From assembly GCA_963969365.1 (NCBI GenBank), contig OZ017760.1:372001-436000 (forward strand): a DNA stretch of 64,000 bases, read 5' to 3'. This stretch comes from Asterochloris sp. CNOR1. Taxonomy: Eukaryota > Chlorophyta > Trebouxiophyceae > Trebouxiales > Trebouxiaceae. This document shows, in pieces, positions 56,972 to 64,000 of this stretch. Below the pieces are notes generated by a model. It was not told the origin of the DNA, did no database searches, and was given only the letters and a program-made list of their open reading frames with translations. How positions within the stretch are numbered: position 1 is the stretch's first letter; each line of letters starts with the position of its first letter. The position numbers and the translations under genes are program-made.

Positions 56972-59964
56972 TCAGCCGCTCTCTTTACGCTTGCCAAGCA
57001 GCTTGGAATCACTGCTGTACCTGCTGCATAGCTGCTGCAGCGAGCTGACTGCAGTGGCGGAGATGCGCTCACGTTCCCATGCCAAAGCCCCAACAACAGC
57101 AGCCATGGTGCTTCCCAAGGTAGCCATGCGGTTCCTGACCTCAGCAGCAAGGTCATTCTGAAACCTTGAGAAGGCCGTGCTGCTGGCTCTTGCTTCCTTC
57201 TTGTTGCCATGCCACCTGCGGAGGTCTGAAGGCACCGCTGATATCTTGGAGAACGCCTCAAATGCTTCTGGAACTGTTTAGGATTCTGAGAGCTTCCAGA
57301 CCTGCAGCTCAAAGGGGGAAGTGCAGTCTGACCAGTACACAGGCGCTGAAGCTGAAAGGCAATTGACTGCACACCTGCTTCTCGAACAAAAGGGAGTCCC
57401 TCTCGTTCAAGGCGCTCATTGCACTGAGGCCCTGAGGCGGCAGAGTAACGGCATAGCTGGCCTGTGAAGCCAGAGGCACCCATGGGATGTGGTTTGCTGA
57501 TGCTGGGGGCTGAACACCGGAAAGAGGCACCTGAGGCAGCATCACCACCGGGGCAAGAGGCATAGGCATGGCCTCCTTTCCAGCCAGCATCTTGAAGAAG
57601 AAAGCCTGCGACATAGAACGGCAAAGGTTCAGAGCAATGCATGTTTGACTACACCACCTAGGGGCCGCAGCGCTCACCGTTGGGTTGGTGAACAACAGAT
57701 TCCTGTCGCTGAGAACCACCTCAGCAGCAACATGTTTGTCCCATGTCTCCTGCCGCAGCTGCTTGCCTACAGCGCTGTGCAGAAGGCGACTGGCGGCTGG
57801 CGGGATGGTGCGGAGCCACTGGTCCCCATATGAATCAATTCTCAAGCTGGCATTCTGCTCAAACACTTGCCGCAGGTGGTCGATAGCTCTCAAGGGCGCC
57901 AGCAAAGGATGTGCAGGGTGGCATCGCATGCCAGCTTGGCGCAGGAGCACTGTCAAGCCTGGGATGATGCGGTCCAGCACGTCCTCCTCAGCCTGCAGAA
58001 CACAGTCAGATCAGTCCCCCCCTCCCCCAATTTTGGTGATTTGCATGAGAAGCACTGGCACTGCAGTGACCTCACCTCAAACCCAGCCTGACCCAGACCA
58101 TGATTCTCGTGCCAGTCCCGTCCCCAACCAGCCAGCCTATGGGCTGTGTCCGGGTCAAAGATGCAATACAGGGTCTGTGGTGTCAGACTCATGCCTGCAA
58201 AGCAGAACACTGGTCAGCTGGGGACAATCCTGTTCAGAGTGCACAGCATGGCCTGAGTTGCCCACCTTGCCACCATCTTGATCTCTGCTTTGTTAATGCC
58301 CATGCTCTTCGCCGCCTCCACACCATGCTTTTTGAATTTGTCGCTGACTTCCCCTCTTGTTGAGTACCCATCAAGCCTGCCACAGGGCACGCCTGCAATG
58401 TAACAAGCCACAGATGTCACCGACAGCCATGTCCAGATGCTGCAGCATTAACGCACTGGCTCACCAGCAAGTTCAAAAGCCTGCTGAAGGTGAACTTTGA
58501 GGGTCTCCCCACTCATGGGCTGGTTCCCCTGCATGCTGGGGGCGGCAACAATGAACCTGGCCAGATCCTCAAGTTTGATGCCCCTGTGGAAGATGGCGAC
58601 AGCCAGGTTGGCAAGCGCTGCCTGAGGACAGATGCGATGGTGTCGGTACCTGTGGCAGAGGACTCCTAACAACTGAGAACACACTGCAGCACACTGCTCA
58701 ACTGCGTCTGACAGCATGAATGCCGCATACCTGACGACACCAGGAATATCTACCTGCCCAGGCTTCACAGTCTTCCCCTGCATGCTACTAAAGAGGATTG
58801 CCACAGAGGGCACTGGGCCCACATTTTCCTGCATCCTCAGTGCCAGGCAGCTCCAGGGAAGCTTGCGCAGGTCATCAGAGCGGCCCAGTGTGGCTGGCAT
58901 GAACGTCATTGCCATCCTCAGCAGATAGGTCCACTGCCATTGCTTCTGCTGGAGAGCTGCTTGCACTGACTGGCGAAGCTGCTCTGCACTCAGTGCGGCA
59001 TCCACCTGCAGATGTAAGCAACAAGCTGGGGTCAGACACGCCATCATTCTGTTTGCACAAGACGCTCTGAACAGGCCGATACCCACCTGAGCTGCCACTT
59101 GCGCATTGAGGTTCTCAGCCTGCATCTCCCTGCCACGTGCACGGAGCAATTCCCTAACTGCCTGGATCTCCAGGGGTGCAGGTACATCTGAGATGATGCG
59201 GCCCTGCGAGTGCTGCTCTCTACGGACTTCCCTGAGGTGGCAGAGGTAATCACTGCATGCACCAGGTCAAAGGTTGGGAAGGGCAGGACATGAGCGCTGC
59301 TCAGACACAGCAGTGGAGGGGGCTCTCACCCCACGCTGCTGAACGAGTAGCGAGCACCATTCCGCTGCACTGCCTCATCCACAACCCACATCGAGAACTC
59401 AAGAATCTTGGCCTGAGACATGAGGTCGCCATCAGGGTATTGGTGCGCGTCCTGCTCACAGTATCTCTGCAGGACCACATGTGTGTCAGTGACATGGCCT
59501 TGAAAGCCTCAAGGGCGCCATAAGAACAGGAGTAAAGGCCATGCAGCGCCTACCCTCCAGAGCTTGGCAGCTGATTTTCCAGCCTGGACTGTGTTCTGTG
59601 GTCTAGCCGCACCATGACGGGCATTGATGAGCTGGGTGAGCCGTAGGATACGATCTTCCTCCTCAGGAGTGTCAGGCATGGCTGCTGCCAAGCGAACTGC
59701 TGCGTCTGGCATGGGTGCTCCATTCTGCTGGCCCAAAGTCTCTAGATTGTGCACACCAGGGGCAGAACCTGGCACTGGCTGGAGATCATCCACAACTCCA
59801 GACAAGTGTCTGCAGGCCTGATCAATGGCTGCTCCGAGGGAAGTGGGGCTGTCTGGGGAGCAGCTGCCATGTAGTTGCGCTATGTAGTCCCCAGCCAGCC
59901 CCAGACTGATGACATGGTTAATGTAGCTGCTGTACTCAGCAGATGGCACCTGGTAGTGCTGCAT
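56972..59964 (-). CDS. Tyrosine-recombinase/Crypton-like gene, intron-rich
   Basis: Ten or so exons in compatible order: 59509-59964 (start MQHYQVPSAEYSSYINHVIS), then about 59340-59465, 59085-59250, 58720-59010, 58490-58650, 58270-58395, 58075-58205, 57675-57995, 57370-57610 and 56972-57250. The middle reads TLGRSDDLRKLPWSCLALRM, MQGKTVKPGQVDIPGVVRYR and CPQAALANLAVAIFHRG, the pattern of Crypton/GCR1_C-associated recombinase-like proteins. Next come STRGEVSDKFKKHG, an IKMVARW segment where related proteins have IRRxGRW, and SLTPQTLYCIF with a Tyr near the expected active-site place. The HxxR box is not conventional, so activity is doubtful. The tail ends LLGKRKESG. It could be a DNA transposon gene or a host-adopted descendant; no terminal repeats were found. 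No reverse transcriptase is seen. Confidence 0.45.
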
Positions 59965-60829
59965 GAAGGTGTATCCAGAGCACTTTGGCGCGCTAGGGTT
60001 TTTGACCTAATGCTGAGGTCGGGTCCGAATCCATGTGACGCTGTCAAGCCTTGTTGCATCAGTTCGCTTGAACAAGCCAACTAAGAGATAGTTGGCGTAC
60101 ACTGAGGGAGGTGCACATCGACAATGTGCAGCACCATCCAGTGGCTCTGTCTACGTGTGACAAATCCCTGCTGGCCCATCTCATATGGCTGATTGTCCCT
60201 GCTGCACGCAACAGGCAACAGGTCACAGGACAGCAGTACTGTTGGCAAGAGACTTGCTGAAAAGCTCACCTTGCAGGGGTGAGGCTGCATGTTGTCAGTG
60301 GCTGCAATGGCACAGCCTGTTCTTGGGTGTCTTGCTTTACAGAGTCCAGCCTGATCCCAGGCTCAGCCCAGCATGCCTGCCTGTGCGCTTCGGTGTTGGA
60401 CTCGGGGGGCGCGTCCCTCAGCAGCCCTCTAGGGATGGTGACAACAGCATGCAGGCATGTCCACGACCTTGAATCATGCCTCCATTCATCTACTGATGGG
60501 GTTTGCTGTCTGTCAGTCTGTTGTGACAGCGATGTCTTGGTGATGACAAGTGCTGACATGCCCTGATCAGGCAGCGCGTTTCCACTGGTAGCGGCAGATC
60601 ACTCCCTGTAGAAATCCGTCATGTTGGCCTTGGTGCTGACCCTGGGCCTTAGCTTGCTGCACTGGGGCGTGCTGTCCGCTGTTGCGTCCATGGTTTCTCA
60701 AGCACAGCTGAATGCAGACAGACAGAGAGGCGTTTGGGTGAAGTGTAGGGGGCAGGCATGGATGCCTTGCCTTGTTACAGCCCCTGCACTCGGTCGAGAA
60801 AGTGCTGCGCTGCATCTATGCAGTCTACC
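59965..60829. other. Region between divergent recombinase-like and kinase-like genes
   Basis: About 0.86 kb with the 5' ends of both genes. The right part may hold an early exon of the downstream gene: the open frame from ATG 60621 starts with a hydrophobic stretch, MLALVLTLGLSLLHWG. No other element recognised. Confidence 0.35.
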
Positions 60830-63800
60830 ATGACTGCAATCCAGCTGTTTACAACAGCAACCCTACAAAGATGGCACACCTCCCTACAGGCGCTGCTCGA
60901 AGTGGGAATCCACCTCGAGTCTCTTAAGGCTGCGATCAAGGTCCTGCGAGGCGAGGCGACGGCCAACAAGTTCTTAGAGGAGGATCTTCAGCTGCTCTGG
61001 GACAAGCGCTGCCGTGATCAGGACCTGAGGGTGGTGTCAAGGGATGGGTTGCGGCATATGGGGTTAGAGGAGATCCTGATCGATCACCTCAAGCCTGAGA
61101 CTGAGGGTGAGCCTGGCTGCCTTCCAGTGCATTGCCGCTACTTACAGCTGATTGCTGGCAGGTGCTGCAAATGGCTGACCTGATGGCTGTGTAAGGCTTG
61201 ACTCTGATGGCTGAGTCTTGCTTCCTGTGCTTTACTTGGTGAAGTCTTGCTGCCTTGATGCATATCGACGGCAGCAGCTCCTCAAGGCCGACTGCATATC
61301 GTTGATGTCCAACACTTGATGTGCAGATGATTCACGCGCACAGCCAGGCTTCTGTGTCAGGGTGTGCCTTGAGACTGCAGGGTTGCCTGAGGCTGCCCCA
61401 TGTCCAGTGCCTGTCTCGTGTGAGCGGCCCATGCAAAGCCTGCCTGCCGTCATCTTGCCTTTGGCTGCACCATTCATGAAGCAACATGTCGCGCTGCTGG
61501 CCACTGCTGCTTATGCCTGCCATGTTGGTTTGATGAAGAGAGCCTGCTCTCTGTGTCTCCCAATGTGCAGATCTTAGCCAGGTCAGCCCTGACTTAATGC
61601 CTGCAGGTCTTGCAGGAACAGGGACCTCAGCGTTTTCCTTGGAAAAGGGTGGGTTCAGCTGTTGAGTCAGCATTGATTGGCATGCATCATCGTCTAAGGG
61701 GGGCAGCCTGCCCCAAGTGCGTCTGCCGAGCTGCTGCTGGCATTGCGCTAGCTGCCATGTTGGATAAGTTGTTCTCTGCTTTGAGCGCCAGGCGCATGCT
61801 GCAGATCTAAAGTCCCTCCTGGATGAGACAGACACCCTCGGCCTTTGGCAAAACCATCAAGCGCCAGAAAAATCTGCATGAGAGCGGCGACAGACTCAAT
61901 TGTTGGCGCTCGCGCATGCGGCCACTCTTCCTTGCGCTGCTCTACTCCTTCTTTGGCACATTCAGCCAAGCATGCAGGAGGACTGCCCCTCTCTTTGAGC
62001 GCGACAAGCTTTTTGTGCTGGAGCTTTGCACGAAGGTGGGGTGCTGCTGAAGCAAACCTCCTGCAAATTTTTGAGTACATTGCTGCAACCACCAAGCCTG
62101 CCTGATCTCCCAAGCCCTGTATTACAGGCTGGAGCTGCATTAGCAGTGACCATGCCACACAGCAAGCAGATGCCAGCGATGTGCTGCACAGCCTGTGTTG
62201 ACATGTCACAAGGCCACCATAGGACAGACGTTGTTGGCCGAACTCCTGGCATGGTGCCAACACTTCTGCTCCTGGTTTCGCAGATGCGGAAGTTTGCTGT
62301 CATCAACCGCGAGAGGGAGCAGAATTTTGGAAAGCTCATCCAGCAGTGGCTTGCAGGCATGCTGCCAGACATCCAGCTGCAACATCAGACACAAGGCGAA
62401 AGGGTTTTTGACATCCAGCTGTTTGTCAAGGTAGGTGATTCTGCCTCCTGCTGGACGGCACCTGTCAGGTGCCATTGCTCATGCTGCAGTTCCGTCTTGG
62501 GCACCTGAAGGGTGGGATGGCTACATTCAGGTGGAATATGTGTCCTTGTTGCAGGCTGCAGCGCTAGGGGGTCAGTGGCTGCAGGATCATGTCACCCTCG
62601 TCTACATAGAAGTGAAGCGAGAGGCAGGATCTGGTGGCGATGCCCAGCAGGAGGGCATGGTGTACTATGCAAAAGACTGCCAGAGCCTGGCAGTGGCAGG
62701 GACCAAGACCCTGCAGCCTGGATACTCCTCACTGTAAGCACAAGGGTGTCACTGCCATGTGCGTCTTGTTTGCAGGCGGTGCTGCAATCATTGTGCTTCT
62801 TGGCATCTGCTAGCTGTGGGGCTGGCAAATGTCTGGCCCAGCCTGTTATTGCTGTGCAGCAGTTGTACATTGAGCCCTGTGAGGCTGTTCCCTGGCTCCT
62901 AGGCAGACTAATCCCACAAGCAGGTGTGGTCCTGCTACAAGCCAGCTAAAGTGCTGACAACCACCCCCAACGCCTGATCTCCTTCTCCCTGCTCCCTGAT
63001 GTAGGTTGTCGGCCCCACTGTACAGGCTTTTGGCTTGTGCCTGACTGGATCGGGCACCATTGTGTGCGAGCCACTGACAGCTGCCATGGAGATGTTGCTC
63101 ATTCCACAACATGTACACCGCTTTGAGAAGCTTGTCAGCTTGTTTCGAGAGCTGCCTGTACTGGTGAGGGATGCCAGTGTCCTTTAAAGCCATGTAGCCT
63201 CCTTAGCTCCTGTGTATGCACTGCTTGTGGTGTGCAGTTGAGATTGGCACAGACCTAACTTTGCTGCTGAACAACAGCTTGATTTGTGGCAGCAGGGAGA
63301 GTCTAGCACTGAGCTTTCTGCTACCCAGCAGGTGGCTCAACTGCATGAGCACTATCGCACAATCGCTCAGCGTGACACCTCACCCAGGTTCCTGGGCATC
63401 AATGGTGCGCAGCTGCCCAGCCCCCTGTGGGACACAGAGAAGTGGGTGATGTGGAGCAGATTGGTGCTGGCAAGCTTGTCTTTTGGGCACACAGGCAGGA
63501 CCCAGCAGGGGGCCAGCAGGTGCTGGTCAAATTCACCCAGCGATATGGCAAAGCCACACACGAGGCTTGGGCAAAAGCAGGACTGGTGCCGCCCCTGGTG
63601 GGTCGAGCCCATTCAGTTGCCAGGTGGCTGGCAGCTATTCCAGATGGAGTATCTCCCTCGAGTCCTTGAGGAGGAGGTGTCAGGCTGGGTCACCTTAAGC
63701 TATCTGCTGAGCCCGTCCAAGGCCACAAAGCACCTCGAGAAGCTGCTGCCGCCCCCAGGGGACCGGCAGCTGCTGATCAATAGGGCGCAGCAGCTGCTCA

Positions 63801-64000
63801 ACGCAGCTCACAGCACACTGGTCAATGGCCGAAAGGCTGCTCATGGGGACGCTCGGCCAGACAACATCCTGGTCCTGATGCGCCAGGGGCAGATTGTGGA
63901 GCTCAAGCTGATTGATCTAGACTGGGCTGGCCTTGCTGGCAAAGATAAATACCCCACTCTGCTGAACACAGTGGCCATTCAGTGGTCGGACGGCGTAGCT
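60830..64000 (+). CDS. Nuclease-plus-kinase protein of Crinkler-like class, 5' and middle part
   Basis: Runs off the right edge. The first supported exon (about 60890-61107) reads ALLEVGIHLESLKAAIKVLR and then LEEDLQLLWDKRCRDQDLRV. A second (about 62283-62430) has FAVINREREQNFGKLIQQW and ERVFDIQLFVK. A third (about 62555-62700) contains VTLVYIEVKREAGSGGDAQQ, resembling the E-x-K core of restriction-endonuclease-fold domains in Crinkler-RHS-type proteins. Near 63520-63600 is VLVKFTQRYGKATHEAWAKA, then GLVPPLV, a kinase N-lobe pattern. Near 63750-63990 is AAHGDARPDNILVLMRQGQI, then LKLIDLDWAGLAGKDKYPTL, the catalytic HGD and a DxDWAG in place of DFG. Known members pair a nuclease with such a kinase domain. 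Exon order is clear, exact borders and the start are not, and intactness cannot be judged from this partial view. Confidence 0.55.

Noticed and set aside
56972-59964. DIRS-type or other retroelement
   Set aside because: No reverse transcriptase or RNase H sequence is visible nearby and no long or split direct repeats were seen; the protein fits a DNA-element or host recombinase-like gene better.

Overview
The window looks like nuclear DNA of a green alga, most likely a chlorophyte of the Trebouxiophyceae type (class is inference). It is GC-rich. Every gene is cut by many GT-AG introns whose 3' ends are very often CTGCAG, and the gene set is of the plant/alga type: a NIN-like RWP-RK regulator, a group IVc bHLH factor with the plant C-terminal signature, plant-style short MCM9 and a two-part TIM14. 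No rRNA, tRNA, CRISPR or bacterial operon was seen. All gene models were spliced by eye from frame continuity, splice signals and family resemblance.

Layout. 1-10757 (+): 3' part of a very long, low-complexity, intron-rich protein of unknown function. 11144-13537 (-): nucleoside diphosphate kinase, all five exons resolved. 15049-23741 (-): NIN-like (NIT2/NLP class) RWP-RK transcription factor. 24778-31266 (+): LCB1 subunit of serine palmitoyltransferase, head to head with the NLP gene. 32044-35492 (-): ILR3-like bHLH factor. 35818-37067 (-): TIM14/PAM18 J-protein of the mitochondrial import motor. 38226-38668 (+): two-exon gene for a 46-residue microprotein. 38863-41576 (-): membrane-anchored EF-hand protein. 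42147-47571 (+): MCM9 helicase. 48160-about 53984 (+): secreted amidase-signature enzyme. 53985-56971: repeat-bearing spacer. 56972-59964 (-): intron-rich tyrosine-recombinase/Crypton-like gene. About 60830-64000 (+, runs off the window): nuclease-plus-kinase protein of the Crinkler-like class.

The genes are mostly unrelated housekeeping and regulatory genes, not a cluster. Nitrate regulation (NLP), iron regulation (bHLH IVc), sphingolipid synthesis (LCB1), mitochondrial import (TIM14) and recombination repair (MCM9) lie side by side. The right-hand 10 kb is more accessory in character.

The most striking pattern is that introns across the window carry decayed copies of the edges of neighbouring exons, usually 60-210 bp away and sometimes in two or three steps. 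It is clearest in LCB1 and is also seen in the NLP gene, MCM9 and the disordered-protein gene. This suggests introns here grow by local tandem duplication across exon-intron borders. Two GC-AG introns and a start codon directly followed by an intron are further splicing oddities.
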